Of a stretch of DNA of 64,000 nt, positions 1 through 8,655 are shown piece by piece. Each line of letters opens with the position of its first letter. Within the stretch, counting starts at the first letter, position 1. The position numbers and the translations under genes are program-made. Under the pieces are notes generated by a model. That model saw only the letters and a list, made by a program, of their open reading frames with translations. It searched no databases and was not told where the DNA came from. The stretch covers positions 1,280,001 to 1,344,000 of the forward strand of contig NZ_CP049017.1 of assembly GCF_014236795.1 (NCBI RefSeq), read 5' to 3'. Source of the DNA: Xanthomonas theicola. GTDB lineage: Bacteria > Pseudomonadota > Gammaproteobacteria > Xanthomonadales > Xanthomonadaceae.

Positions 1-748
1 AGAGGATGGTCTCATTCCTGCCGCCATTGGTGCGCGAAATGCGCAGCGCGTCGTAGCTGAGATCGCCGACCTGCACCGTCTCGGTCTGCGTGGCGGCGTG
101 GTAGACGTGTTCGCGCACCCGGCCGACGTCGACGAAACGGTAGCGCATGGTCTTGCCCGGCTGCGCGTCGCGCATGATCGACAGGTTGATCAGCAGCGCG
201 CTCTGGTCGCCGGGCTGCAGCGGGATCGGCTGCTGGCGGTCCTTCTTCAGGTCGCCGTCCCAGCGCGCCACGCTCTGGCCCCAGTCGTAGACGCCGGTGA
301 CCTTCTTGCCGAAGAAGATCGCCTTCTTCACCGTGCTCTGGCTCTGCGGCACGTAGCGCCCGTCCTCGCTGCGGAACACCGTGCTCTGCGCGATGTTCAG
401 GCCCAGGATGCTGGCGAAGCCGCTGCGGCCCTGCACGCCCAGGTCCACGCGCCACTGGTCGCCGCCGGTATGGCTGACTTCCATGCGTGCATCACCGGCC
501 TGCTTGCCCTTGTACAGCGCCTGGTAGGTGGCCACGAACGGTTGCAGCGGCGGCGGCGTCCAGGCCGCCGCCGGCAGGCCCGGCACGGCCGCGCTGGGGG
601 GCACAGGCGCGACGGGCAGGGGCGCCGTGGGCGCAGCCGGGGTGGCCGCCGGAGGCGCAGGCGCCTGCGCCAGCGCGCCGACGATCGGCGCCAGCAGGCC
701 GAGGCCGGCCACGGCGAAAACAGAGAATTGACGCGGAACGGGCTTCAT
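1..748 (-). CDS. DUF3108 domain protein (3' end beyond the window)
   Basis: About 249 codons are visible and the frame leaves the window at base 1, so the C-terminus is missing. The N-terminus (MKPVPRQFSVFAVAGLGLLA) is a signal peptide, followed by an Ala/Pro-rich linker to about residue 65. A periplasmic domain then begins with FVATYQALYKGKQAGDARM and includes SGFASILGLNIAQSTVF and FFGKKVTGVYDWG, the pattern I associate with DUF3108. These proteins are probably envelope-associated, and I know of no established function. The gene lies 71 bp downstream of purN on the same strand and is probably the last gene of the purM-purN operon. Confidence 0.8.
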   Translation of the reverse strand, partial: MKPVPRQFSVFAVAGLGLLAPIVGALAQAPAPPAATPAAPTAPLPVAPVPPSAAVPGLPAAAWTPPPLQPFVATYQALYKGKQAGDARMEVSHTGGDQWRVDLGVQGRSGFASILGLNIAQSTVFRSEDGRYVPQSQSTVKKAIFFGKKVTGVYDWGQSVARWDGDLKKDRQQPIPLQPGDQSALLINLSIMRDAQPGKTMRYRFVDVGRVREHVYHAATQTETVQVGDLSYDALRISRTNGGRNETIL

Positions 749-819
749 GGGGTCGGCTGCGAGGAGGAAAGGTCGGGCGCGAATGCGCCGCGGTGCATCG
801 CACCGCAGTATCGTCGTAT

Positions 820-1473
820 TCAGGGAACCAGCATGCCTTGGTAATCTAGGCGCAGCGGACTAAACCGGCACTGACCGTCGAGCCAGACCCTGCCGTCCCG
901 TTCAGCCAGGCGCCCGGCTGCGGCCAACTGCAGCACCGCGCACAGCAGCCGGTGCTCGCCCGGCAGCAGCCGCTGCGCCAGGTCCCGCGGCCCGTCGCCG
1001 GCCAGCACCGGTACCCGCACCTGCGCGATCACCGCGCCGGCATCCAGCGCTGGCACCACGAAGTGCACGCTGGCGCCGTGTTCGGCATCGCCGGCCGCGA
1101 TCGCCCGCGCATGCGTGTGCAGGCCGCGGTACTTGGGCAGCAGCGACGGGTGGATGTTGAGCAGGCGTCCGCCGAAGCGGCGCACGAAGCCGTCGCCGAG
1201 GATGCGCATGTAGCCGGCGCAGACGATCCAGTCCGGCTGCGCGGCGGCGACCGCCTCGCCCAGCGCCTGGTCGAAGGCGTCGCGGTCGGCGAAGGTCTTC
1301 GGCGCGGCCGTCCAGCGCTGCGCCGGCGCCACCTTGGCCAGCGCCGGCGCTTGCGCGCGGTCGCTGAACACGCCGACCACCTGCGCATCCAGCGTGCCGG
1401 CGGCGATCGCGTCGAGCAGCGCTTGCAGGTTGGAGCCGCGGCCGGAGACCAGCACCGCCAGGCGGAGGGTCAT
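820..1473 (-). CDS. purN: Phosphoribosylglycinamide formyltransferase PurN
   Basis: The 217-residue protein is the folate-dependent GAR transformylase of purine synthesis: it transfers a formyl group from 10-formyl-THF to GAR. The phosphate-binding loop GRGSNLQALLDA is at residues 11-22. The catalytic Asn106 and His108 lie in NIHPSLLP, and the conserved Asp144 in the ALDAGAVIAQ segment. I chose the ATG at 1473 because it gives the usual family N-terminus (MTLRLAVLVSGRGSNLQ). It overlaps the stop of the upstream membrane-protein gene by four bases (ATGA), which implies translational coupling. The frame is open further upstream, but that extension is a shadow. Confidence 0.95.
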   Translation of the reverse strand: MTLRLAVLVSGRGSNLQALLDAIAAGTLDAQVVGVFSDRAQAPALAKVAPAQRWTAAPKTFADRDAFDQALGEAVAAAQPDWIVCAGYMRILGDGFVRRFGGRLLNIHPSLLPKYRGLHTHARAIAAGDAEHGASVHFVVPALDAGAVIAQVRVPVLAGDGPRDLAQRLLPGEHRLLCAVLQLAAAGRLAERDGRVWLDGQCRFSPLRLDYQGMLVP

Positions 1474-1913
1474 CGGCCGGACGTCCGGAACAGCGCGACG
1501 CTCGCCGGGCGCTGCGGCACCGGCGGGGTCCACATACCCATTGCCGTGCCCAGCGGGAATCCCAGGCAGGTCACCGCGGCGGTGAGGTTGCGCAGGCACA
1601 GCCGGCGGCGCTGGCGCAGCGCGCGCGCGGTCGGCACTTCCAGCACCAGCGAGACCAGCCCGAACGCCAGCAGCGCCGACAGCGGGACGATCGCCACCAC
1701 GCCGGCCTGGGCCTGGTCCGGGCTTTGGCCGACGACGTTGAGTTGGACCTCGCGATGCACGCCGCAGGCCAGGAAACCACCCACCAGCAGCATCAGGCCC
1801 TGCAGTCCGGCCAGCACGGCGTACAGGGTCGCCAGGGCGCCCAGTTCGGACTCGGCGCGCAGGGTGTCCGCGTGGACGACGCCCGGAACGGGCAGGGGCG
1901 GGGGCAGCGACAT
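1470..1913 (-). CDS. Small integral membrane protein between purM and purN
   Basis: I do not recognise the family of this 147-residue protein. The start is the ATG at 1913 (MSLPPPLPVPGVVHADTLRA). Three hydrophobic segments are visible: about residues 25-47 (LATLYAVLAGLQGLMLLVGG), 65-88 (VVAIVPLSALLAFGLVSLV) and 107-125 (LTAAVTCLGFPLGTAMGMW). A basic cytoplasmic-type segment (ALRQRRRLCLRN) lies between the last two. The gene is 8 bp from the YjdF-like gene upstream and overlaps purN by ATGA, so it is translated from the purM operon. No purine-related motif is visible. Confidence 0.7.
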   Translation of the reverse strand: MSLPPPLPVPGVVHADTLRAESELGALATLYAVLAGLQGLMLLVGGFLACGVHREVQLNVVGQSPDQAQAGVVAIVPLSALLAFGLVSLVLEVPTARALRQRRRLCLRNLTAAVTCLGFPLGTAMGMWTPPVPQRPASVALFRTSGR

Positions 1914-1921
1914 CGTCGATC

Positions 1922-2551
1922 TCAGTGCTGTGAGGGGAGAGGGCGATCGGCGCGCCGCCACGGCCAGGCGCGCGCGCAGCCCAACGTGGCCAGCAGCATG
2001 TCCATGTGCGCGTCCCACGGGTCGCCCTGCTGGCCGTTGTAGGACTCGGCCTGCTCGGGCGAGAGCAGCAGCGCGATCAGCCATTCCAGCCATTCGTAGA
2101 GCAGGCTGGCGCACATGATCGCCATCGTCGCCAGCACGAACGCCTGGCGCGGCGACAGCGCCGGCCAGCGCTGCCGCGCGTGGTCGCGCAGCGCCGGCGC
2201 CAAGCACAGTCCGAACAGCAGCTGGATCAACCGGTCGGTGTGGTTGCGCTGCCAGCCGAACGCGGCGTTCGGCGACCAGCCGCCGCTCAGCGTACGCAGC
2301 CATTGGTTGTAGGGGACGTTGGAATACAGCCAGTGCGCGGCGACGCTGTGCACGCTGACGAACACGCAGATCGCGGCAAAGTGCGCGCTGCGCAGCGGCC
2401 GGCGGCGGTCGTGCCAGACTAGCCAGGCGATGCCCAGCACCGCCAGCGAGCTGTGCAGCACCTGTTGTTCCGCAGGCCGCAACGGATGCACCCAACTGGC
2501 GGCGAACACCAGCAGAGTCAGCGCCAACCAGGCGCGCTTGGCCGCCGCCAT
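1922..2551 (-). CDS. YjdF-like DUF2238 inner-membrane protein
   Basis: This 209-residue polytopic membrane protein resembles the DUF2238/YjdF family. Hydrophobic helices alternate with the conserved-looking segments WLYSNVPYNQWL, RNHTDRLIQLLFG, CASLLYEWLEWLIAL and DPWDAHMDMLLATLG. The acidic/His pattern of the last segment is typical of the family. The function is not known; a role in the inner membrane is inferred from the helices. The gene starts 7 bp after the purM stop and ends 8 bp before the next gene, so it belongs to the purM-purN transcript. Confidence 0.75.
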   Translation of the reverse strand: MAAAKRAWLALTLLVFAASWVHPLRPAEQQVLHSSLAVLGIAWLVWHDRRRPLRSAHFAAICVFVSVHSVAAHWLYSNVPYNQWLRTLSGGWSPNAAFGWQRNHTDRLIQLLFGLCLAPALRDHARQRWPALSPRQAFVLATMAIMCASLLYEWLEWLIALLLSPEQAESYNGQQGDPWDAHMDMLLATLGCARAWPWRRADRPLPSQH

Positions 2552-2558
2552 GCGCGGC

Positions 2559-3614
2559 TCAGCCGATGTGCACGCGTTCGCCGGCGCCGGCCGCCACCAC
2601 CGCGCCGATCTGCCAATGCGCCAGGCCCAGCGTGTCCAGGCTGCGCTCCAGCGCGGCGACCTGATCGGGCGCGGCCACCAGCACGAAGCCGATGCCGCAG
2701 TTGAAGGTGCGCCACATCTCGCTGTCGGCGACCGCGCCTTCGTGCTGCAGCCACGCGAACACCGGCGGCAGGCTCCAGGCGCCGGCGCGGATGTCCAGGC
2801 CCAGGCCGTCGGGGATGACGCGGACGATGTTCTCGGTCAGGCCGCCGCCGGTGATGTGCGCCATCGCGTGGATGCCGTCGGCATGCGCGCCGCGCAGCAG
2901 CGACAGGATCGGCTTGACGTACAGCGCGGTCGGCGCCAGCAGCGCGTCGGCCAGGGCCACGCCGCCGACCTGCAGCGCGGCCGGGCGCCCGGCGCGGTCG
3001 TAGATGCGGCGGATCAGCGAATAGCCGTTGGAGTGCGGGCCGGAGGAGGCGATGCCGATCAGCACGTCGCCCTGGCGCACCCTGGCGCCGTCGAGCAACT
3101 GCGACTTCTCCACTGCGCCGACGGTGAAGCCGGCCAGGTCGTACTCGCCCGGCGGATACATGTCGGGCATTTCCGCGGTCTCGCCGCCGATCAGCGCGCA
3201 GCCGGCCAGTTCGCAGCCGCGGGCGATGCCGCCGACCACCGCCACGGTGGTCTCCACATCGAGCTTGCCGGTGGCGAAGTAGTCCAGGAAGAACAGTGGC
3301 TCGGCCCCCTGCACCAGCACGTCGTTGACGCACATGCCGACCAGATCGATGCCGATGGTGTCGTGGCGGCCCAACTGTTGCGCCAGCTTCAGCTTGGTGC
3401 CGACGCCGTCGGTACCGGACACCAGCACCGGCTCGCGGTACTTGCCGGACAGGTCGAACAGGGCGCCGAAGCCGCCCAGCCCGCCCATCACCTCGGGGCG
3501 GAAACTGCGCTTGACCAAGGGTTTGATGCGTTCGACGACGGCATTGCCGGCATCGATGTCGACGCCGGCGTCGCGGTAGGTCAACGGGGCGGCGGTGGGC
3601 TGGGAAGTGGTCAC
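2559..3614 (-). CDS. purM: Phosphoribosylaminoimidazole (AIR) synthetase PurM
   Basis: PurM makes AIR from FGAM with ATP in purine synthesis. The 351-residue frame starting at the GTG at 3614 ([20 protein letters not shown]) has the usual family length. Visible signatures are [12 protein letters not shown] near the start, [45 protein letters not shown] and [15 protein letters not shown]. An in-frame ATG at 3659 would add a proline-rich leader (PPPPPP) that looks non-native and overlaps an AT-rich promoter-like stretch, so I prefer the GTG; the start is not certain. purM heads the leftward operon and faces the DUF2066 gene across about 96 bp. Confidence 0.93.
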   Translation of the reverse strand: MTTSQPTAAPLTYRDAGVDIDAGNAVVERIKPLVKRSFRPEVMGGLGGFGALFDLSGKYREPVLVSGTDGVGTKLKLAQQLGRHDTIGIDLVGMCVNDVLVQGAEPLFFLDYFATGKLDVETTVAVVGGIARGCELAGCALIGGETAEMPDMYPPGEYDLAGFTVGAVEKSQLLDGARVRQGDVLIGIASSGPHSNGYSLIRRIYDRAGRPAALQVGGVALADALLAPTALYVKPILSLLRGAHADGIHAMAHITGGGLTENIVRVIPDGLGLDIRAGAWSLPPVFAWLQHEGAVADSEMWRTFNCGIGFVLVAAPDQVAALERSLDTLGLAHWQIGAVVAAGAGERVHIG

Positions 3615-3710
3615 GGGCGGCGGCGGCGGCGGAAAGACGGCGATTTTAACAGGCCACATTGGCGCTACGGCCGCATTCGGGCAACAATTCGCCCCGAATA
3701 CGCCGAGCTA

Positions 3711-4826
3711 ATGGAACCTTCGATGCGCCGCAGCCTTGCCTTACTCCTGTCTTTCGCGCTGTGCCTGCCTGCCGCCGCCGCCCAGGCCCAGGCCGGCCTG
3801 CGCACCGAAGGCGACGTCGCCGGCGCGCAGAGCCCCTACGATGCCGAGGTGCCGGTCAACAGCCAGAACGAGGCCGACCGCAACGGCGCGCTGGCGCGCG
3901 CGCTGGGCGCGGTGCTCGGTAAGATCTCCGGCGACCGCGCGGCGATGTCGCGCCCGGGAGTGACCCAGGCGCTGCGCAACGCCAAGAACTTCGTCGACAG
4001 CTACGACTACCGGCAGGACCAGGGCACCTCGCCGAGCGGTGCGCCGACCTTCCGCACGGTGCTGATCGCGCGCTTCCGCCAGAACGACGTCGACGGCCTG
4101 GCCGCGGCGCTGGGCCTGCCGCTGTGGCCGCAGCCGCGGCCCAAGCCGGTGCTGTGGCTGGCGATCGACGACGGCAGCGGCCCACGCCTGGTCGGCGTGC
4201 AGCAGTCCAACGCCGTGCGCAGCCTGCTGGACCGCGCGATCGAGCGCGGCTACCGGCTCGGCCTGCCGACCGGCAGCGCCGCCGAGCAGGCGCTGGTCGG
4301 CGCGATCTGGCGCCAGGACACCGCCGCGGTGGCCAGCGCCTCGGCGCGCTACAGCCCGCCGATGCAACTGCTCGGCAAGCTGTATCGCGGCAAGTCCGGC
4401 GGCTGGACCGCCGACTGGGTCTTCGTCGACGGCGGCAAGGTGCTGTCCAGCTGGTCGGTCAGCGACGCCGATGCGCGCCGGGCCATGGCCGGCGGCGCCG
4501 ACGGTGCCGCCGACGCGCTGGTCAAGCGCTACGCCAAGGCCGCCAGCATCGGCCCGCCCGGGGTCTACCGGGTTGTGATCGGCGGCATCGGCAGCGCCGG
4601 CGACTACCTGCGTGTGTCCGCGGCGCTGCAGAACAGCTCGGTGGTGCGGCGCATCGTGCCGGTCCAGGCCAGCGGCGACCGCCTGGAACTGGACCTGGAC
4701 CTGCTCAGCGGCGTGTCCGGGCTGAACCGCATGCTCGGCGCCGACGGTCCGCTGCAGCCGGTGACGGTGCCGACCGAAGGCCCGATCATCCTCGACAACG
4801 AGCGCACGGAGTACCTGCTCAAATGA
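3711..4826 (+). CDS. DUF2066 periplasmic protein
   Basis: The 371-residue protein has a signal peptide (MRRSLALLLSFALCLPAAAA from the second ATG, at 3723) with cleavage expected after AQAQA. The body contains NRNGALARALG-like and LGKISGDRAAM segments, FVDSYDYR, FRTVLIARFRQNDVDGL and PKPVLWLAIDDG, which match DUF2066. This family is usually encoded between purM and the permease/hda pair in Xanthomonads; its biochemical role is unknown to me. The start is either 3711 or 3723. The stop overlaps the next start (ATGA), so the two are translationally coupled. Confidence 0.85.
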   Translation: MEPSMRRSLALLLSFALCLPAAAAQAQAGLRTEGDVAGAQSPYDAEVPVNSQNEADRNGALARALGAVLGKISGDRAAMSRPGVTQALRNAKNFVDSYDYRQDQGTSPSGAPTFRTVLIARFRQNDVDGLAAALGLPLWPQPRPKPVLWLAIDDGSGPRLVGVQQSNAVRSLLDRAIERGYRLGLPTGSAAEQALVGAIWRQDTAAVASASARYSPPMQLLGKLYRGKSGGWTADWVFVDGGKVLSSWSVSDADARRAMAGGADGAADALVKRYAKAASIGPPGVYRVVIGGIGSAGDYLRVSAALQNSSVVRRIVPVQASGDRLELDLDLLSGVSGLNRMLGADGPLQPVTVPTEGPIILDNERTEYLLK

Positions 4827-5992
4827 TGCTGTCCCCCGAAGCGGAAATCGCGCTGTTCCTGCGCCGCCTGAAATGGGCGGCGGTGATCCTGGGCGTGCTG
4901 TGGGTGGTGTGGCTGCTGGCGCCGATCCTGACCCCGTTCGTACTGGCGCTGCTGCTGGGCTGGCTCGGCGATCCGCTGGTCGACCGCCTGGAGCGCGCCG
5001 GCCGCTCGCGCAACATGGCGGTGACGCTGGTGTTCGTGCTGATGCTGCTGTTGCTGGCGCTGGCGCTGGTGATCCTGGTGCCGATGCTGGAGCGGCAGAT
5101 CGTCACCTTCATCAACGTGCTGCCGCAGGCGCGCGACTGGTTCATCGGCACCGCGATCCCCTGGGCCGAGCAAAAGACCGGGCTGCAGTTGATGGCCTGG
5201 CTGGATCCGGAGCGGCTGATCGACTGGATCCGCGGCCACTGGCAGCAGGCCGGCGGCGTCGCCGCGACCTTCTTCGGCTACCTGTCGCGCTCGGGTTTCG
5301 CGATGGTCACCTGGGTGGTGAACCTGGTGCTGCTGCCGATCCTGACGTTCTACTTCCTGCGCGACTGGGATCTGCTGGTGGAGCGCGTGGCCGCGACCAT
5401 CCCGCGCAACCACATCGCCACCGTCAGCCGTCTGGCGCGGGAGTCCAACGAGGTGCTGGGCGCGTTCATCCGCGGCCAGTTCCTGGTGATGCTGGCGCTG
5501 GGCGTGGTCTACGCCGGTGGGCTGAGCCTGATCGGGCTCAATCTCGGCCTGCTGATCGGCATCGTCGCCGGCCTGATCAGCTTCATCCCATACCTGGGCG
5601 CGACCACCGGCATCCTGCTGGCGGTGCTGGCCGCACTGGTCCAGGCCAAGGGCTTCGACCTGCAGTTGCTGATCCTGGTCGGCGTGGTGTTCACCGTCGG
5701 CCAGCTGCTGGAGAGCTACGTGCTGACCCCGCGCATCGTCGGCGACAAGATCGGCTTGCATCCGGTGGCGGTGATCTTTGCGGTGATGGCCGGCGGCCAG
5801 CTGTTCGGCTTCCTCGGCATGCTGCTGGCGCTGCCGGTGGCGGCGGTGGCCAACGTGCTGCTGCACTACTTGCACGAGCAGTACCGGCAGAGCGAGCTGT
5901 ATGCCGGCGACAAGTCGGCGATCCTGCTCGATGCCGGCAGCGAGCGCACGCCGGTGATCGAACTGCCGCCGCGCAGCGCCGACCAGCCGTGA
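4823..5992 (+). CDS. AI-2E (PerM/YdgG-type) family transporter
   Basis: This 389-residue inner-membrane protein belongs to the AI-2 exporter / PerM-like permease family. Hydrophobic helices are at about residues 14-47, 60-85, 155-180, 210-265 and 270-345. A periplasmic/loop region with WAEQKTGLQLMAWLDPERLIDW lies between, and the family segment ISFIPYLGATTGILLAVLAAL is visible, as is LLESYVLTPRIVGDKIGLHP. Tandem ATG codons (4823 and 4826) overlap the DUF2066 stop. The stop overlaps the hda GTG (GTGA), so the three genes form one tightly coupled operon. The substrate cannot be told from sequence. Confidence 0.88.
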   Translation: MMLSPEAEIALFLRRLKWAAVILGVLWVVWLLAPILTPFVLALLLGWLGDPLVDRLERAGRSRNMAVTLVFVLMLLLLALALVILVPMLERQIVTFINVLPQARDWFIGTAIPWAEQKTGLQLMAWLDPERLIDWIRGHWQQAGGVAATFFGYLSRSGFAMVTWVVNLVLLPILTFYFLRDWDLLVERVAATIPRNHIATVSRLARESNEVLGAFIRGQFLVMLALGVVYAGGLSLIGLNLGLLIGIVAGLISFIPYLGATTGILLAVLAALVQAKGFDLQLLILVGVVFTVGQLLESYVLTPRIVGDKIGLHPVAVIFAVMAGGQLFGFLGMLLALPVAAVANVLLHYLHEQYRQSELYAGDKSAILLDAGSERTPVIELPPRSADQP

Positions 5993-6720
5993 GCGTGCCG
6001 CAGCTACCGCTGGCGTTGCGCTATCGGCCGGAACAGCGCTTCGACCGCTATGTCGGCGCGCCGGCGGGGGTGCTGGCGCAGTTGCAGGCCGTCGCCGACG
6101 GCAGCGACGTGGACTGGATCTACCTGTCCGGCCCTGCCGGCACCGGCAAGACCCACCTGGCGCTGGCGCTGTGCGCGGCGGCCGAGCAGGCCGGGCGCCG
6201 CGCCGCCTACCTGCCGCTGCAGGCCGCGACGGGGCGCCTGCGCGATGCGCTGGAAGCGCTGGAAGGGCGCGACCTGGTCGCACTGGACGGGCTGGAAGCG
6301 ATCGCCGGGCAGCGCGAGGACGAAGTGGCGCTGTTCGATTTCCACAACCGTGCGCGCAGCACCGGGGTGACTCTGCTGTATACCGCGCAGGCGATGCCCG
6401 ACGGCCTGGCGCTGTGCCTGCCGGACCTGCGCTCGCGGCTGGCGCAATGCACGCGCATCGCGCTGTCGCCGCTGGACGATGCCGGCCGTGCCGCGGTGCT
6501 GCGCGAGCGCGCGCAGCGTCGCGGCCTGGTGCTCGAAGATGCGGCGATCGACTGGCTGCTGGCCCATGCCGGCCGCGACCTGGCCGGGCTGGTCGCACTG
6601 CTGGAGCGGCTGGACCGCGAATCGCTGGCGGCGCAGCGCCGGGTCACGCTGCCGTTCTTGCGGCGGGTGTTGGAGGAGCCGGGAGCCGGGACCCGGGACC
6701 CGGGACCCGGAAGAAGCTGA
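5989..6720 (+). CDS. hda: DnaA regulatory inactivator Hda
   Basis: The 243-residue DnaA-like AAA+ protein is the Hda type, which with the loaded DNA clamp stimulates ATP hydrolysis on DnaA after initiation. The N-terminus VSVPQLPLALRYRPEQRFD carries a clamp-binding-like QLPLAL motif (residues 5-10). Walker A (SGPAGTGKTHL) is at residues 47-57 and a Walker-B-like DLVALDGLEAI follows. The arginine-finger region LPDLRSRLAQCTRIAL is present. The start is the GTG at 5989, overlapping the previous stop. The last about 12 residues (GAGTRDPGPGRS) come from a heptamer DNA repeat that has invaded the 3' end. Confidence 0.92.
   Translation: MSVPQLPLALRYRPEQRFDRYVGAPAGVLAQLQAVADGSDVDWIYLSGPAGTGKTHLALALCAAAEQAGRRAAYLPLQAATGRLRDALEALEGRDLVALDGLEAIAGQREDEVALFDFHNRARSTGVTLLYTAQAMPDGLALCLPDLRSRLAQCTRIALSPLDDAGRAAVLRERAQRRGLVLEDAAIDWLLAHAGRDLAGLVALLERLDRESLAAQRRVTLPFLRRVLEEPGAGTRDPGPGRS
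6679..6710. repeat. Degenerate heptamer repeat in the hda 3' end
   Basis: Tandem GGACCCG/GGAGCCG units run through the last codons of hda. A matching repeat in inverted orientation (CGAGTCC/CGGGTCC units) sits at 6824-6855 in the 3' end of the convergent murU. Arrays of this kind are common between genes of Xanthomonads. Here both copies lie inside coding sequence. Confidence 0.8.
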
Positions 6721-6814
6721 ACATGTCCGCGCCCGCATGCGGCGGCTGGCGCCAGGCTTTCCCAGACCGGATTCGATCGTCCGCCTCGCGCGCTGGACGT
6801 GGACTCGCCGGAAC

Positions 6815-7558
6815 TCAGCTCTTGCCGAGCCCCGAGTCCCGGGTCCCGAGTCCCGGCGCACGACCCAGCGCGCCATCCAGCGCCGCCAGCCGCTGCGGCG
6901 TACCGACGTCGGTCCAGCGGCCACGGTGGTGCAGGCCGTGGATGCGGCCGGCGGCCATGTGCGCCCGCAGGATCGGCGCCAGCGCGAAGCGCGGCGGGGT
7001 CGCGTTTTCTGCGAGCGGGGCGGCGAACGCCGCCTGCCAGTCGCGCAGCAGTTCCGGACGATAGACGCCGATGCCGGCATAGGTCAGCAGCGCGGCGCCG
7101 TCGCTGCGCACGCTGGCGTCGGCATGCAGCGCGAAATCGCCGTGCGCGGCATAGGCCGGCGGATCGACCAGCACCAGCTGCGCCAGCCCGGCCGGTTCCG
7201 GCGCCAGCCGCGCGAAATCGAAATCGGTCCAGATGTCGCCGTTGACCAGCAGGAACGGCGCCGGCCCGAGCAGCGGCAGCGCATGCAGCATGCCGCCGCC
7301 GGTTTCCAGCGGCGTGGCGCCCTCGCAGGAATAGGTGATGCGCAGGCCGAACGCGCTGCCGTCGCCGAGCACCTGCGGGAACTGCTCGGCCAGCCACGAG
7401 GTATTGATCACCGCCTCGCGCACGCCCAGCGCAGCGAGCCTGCGCAGGTGCCAGACGATCAGCGGCGTCCCGCCCGCCTGCAGCAGCGGCTTGGGCGTGC
7501 GTTCGGTCAGCGGACGCATGCGTTCGCCGAAGCCGGCGGCGAAGATCAGCGCCTTCAT
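6815..7558 (-). CDS. murU: N-acetylmuramate-1-phosphate uridylyltransferase MurU
   Basis: The 247-residue nucleotidyltransferase starts MKALIFAAGFGERMRPLTER with the GXGXRXXPLT...PKPLL sugar-nucleotide signature. It also has LVNGDIWTDFDF (metal-binding Asp region) and GRWTDVGTPQRL near the C-terminus. Its ATGA-overlapping upstream partner is an AmgK-type sugar kinase. That pair is the known MurNAc salvage route giving UDP-MurNAc and bypassing early MurA/MurB synthesis. The last residues (APGLGTRDSGLGKS) are encoded by the heptamer repeat. By sequence alone it could be read as a mannose-1-phosphate guanylyltransferase; the amgK neighbour decides the call. Confidence 0.85.
   Translation of the reverse strand: MKALIFAAGFGERMRPLTERTPKPLLQAGGTPLIVWHLRRLAALGVREAVINTSWLAEQFPQVLGDGSAFGLRITYSCEGATPLETGGGMLHALPLLGPAPFLLVNGDIWTDFDFARLAPEPAGLAQLVLVDPPAYAAHGDFALHADASVRSDGAALLTYAGIGVYRPELLRDWQAAFAAPLAENATPPRFALAPILRAHMAAGRIHGLHHRGRWTDVGTPQRLAALDGALGRAPGLGTRDSGLGKS
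6824..6855. repeat. Degenerate heptamer repeat in the murU 3' end
   Basis: CGAGTCC / CGGGTCC heptamers are in the inverse orientation to the array at 6679-6710. They provide the last codons of murU on the minus strand. About 95 bp of unremarkable sequence separates the two convergent stop codons. Confidence 0.8.
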
Positions 7559-8583
7559 GCGCCGGCCGCCGCGCGCCGCGCCAGCGCCGGCTTGATCCGG
7601 GCATGCAGCAGCTGCGCCAGCGGCTGCAGTGCGTGATGCCGCGGCAGCACCTCGTCCAGGTAGCCGATGAAACGCGGCACGTTGTCCAGATACCATGCCT
7701 TGCCGTCGCGGTAGTGCAGCCGCGCGAAGATGCCCAGGTTCTTCAGGTGGCGCTGTACGCCCATCCACTCCGCGTCGCGCAGGAATCGCGCCAGCGGCGG
7801 CACCGCGATCCCGGCCTGCAGCGCGCGCGCGTGGTAGCACGTCAGCCAGGCGTCGATCCGCGCCAGCGGCCAGCTCACTGTGGTGTCCTTGAACAAGCTG
7901 ATCGGATCGTAGGCCACCGGGCCGCGCACGCAGTCCTGGAAATCCAGCACCGCCGGGCCGTCGGCCACCGGCATCAGATTGCGCGGCATGAAGTCGCGGT
8001 GCACCAGTACCTGCGGCTGTGCCAGCGCGTTGTCCATCAACTGGCGTTGCACGGCGTGCAGCGCGTCGCGGTCGGCGGCGTCCAGCGCCAGCGCCAGGTG
8101 GCGCTGCAGGAACCACTCATCGAACAGCCCGGCGTCGCGCTGCAGCAGCGCCTCGCCGAACACGCCCAGCTGCGGCGGCGGCACGATCGCCTGCAGGCGC
8201 AGCAGCTGCCCGAGCGCGGCGTCGAACTGCGCATCGGCCGACGCCGCGTCCAGGGTTTGCGCCATGGTCGGGCCGCCCAAGTCTTCCAGCAGCAGGAAGC
8301 CGGCGTCCACGTCCTGCGCCAGGATCGCCGGCACGCGCACGCCGCCGTGCCGCAGCAGCGCGTGCATGCGCAGCCACGGCCGCACGTCCTCCAGGCCGGG
8401 CGGCGAATCCATCAGCACGCGGCTGGGGTCGGTACCGTGGCTGCGCCAGTAACTGCGCCATCCGGCGTCGATGGACGCGCGCCGCAGCGTCGCCTGCGCG
8501 TCGCCCAACGCGCTGCGCGCCCAGCGCAGGCGCCGTTCCGCGCGCGCGTCCTGAGCATCGGGAAGATCGGAACTGGAACTCAT
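7555..8583 (-). CDS. amgK: N-acetylmuramate/N-acetylglucosamine kinase AmgK
   Basis: The 342-residue APH-fold kinase phosphorylates the anomeric carbon of MurNAc/GlcNAc released in wall recycling. The catalytic loop VLVHRDFMPRNLM has His195-Arg196-Asp197 and the metal-binding DFQD is at residues 214-217. GFLLLEDLGG (95-104) is the hinge region. The C-terminal RFIGYLDEVLPRHHAL segment is typical of the family. The stop overlaps murU by ATGA, so the two enzymes of the pathway are coupled. It is annotated in many genomes simply as aminoglycoside phosphotransferase. Confidence 0.87.
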   Translation of the reverse strand: MSSSSDLPDAQDARAERRLRWARSALGDAQATLRRASIDAGWRSYWRSHGTDPSRVLMDSPPGLEDVRPWLRMHALLRHGGVRVPAILAQDVDAGFLLLEDLGGPTMAQTLDAASADAQFDAALGQLLRLQAIVPPPQLGVFGEALLQRDAGLFDEWFLQRHLALALDAADRDALHAVQRQLMDNALAQPQVLVHRDFMPRNLMPVADGPAVLDFQDCVRGPVAYDPISLFKDTTVSWPLARIDAWLTCYHARALQAGIAVPPLARFLRDAEWMGVQRHLKNLGIFARLHYRDGKAWYLDNVPRFIGYLDEVLPRHHALQPLAQLLHARIKPALARRAAAGA

Positions 8584-8655
8584 CGGCGCGCCGCGGCGAA
8601 CATTGGCCGCACAGCGTAAACGCGCGGCGCCGGCGTGGCGAGCCGTGCCTGGACC

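Noticed and set aside
2319..3710. N-terminal extension of the DUF2066 frame back to 2319
   Set aside because: The extension is antisense to purM; a signal peptide at 3711/3723 marks the real start.
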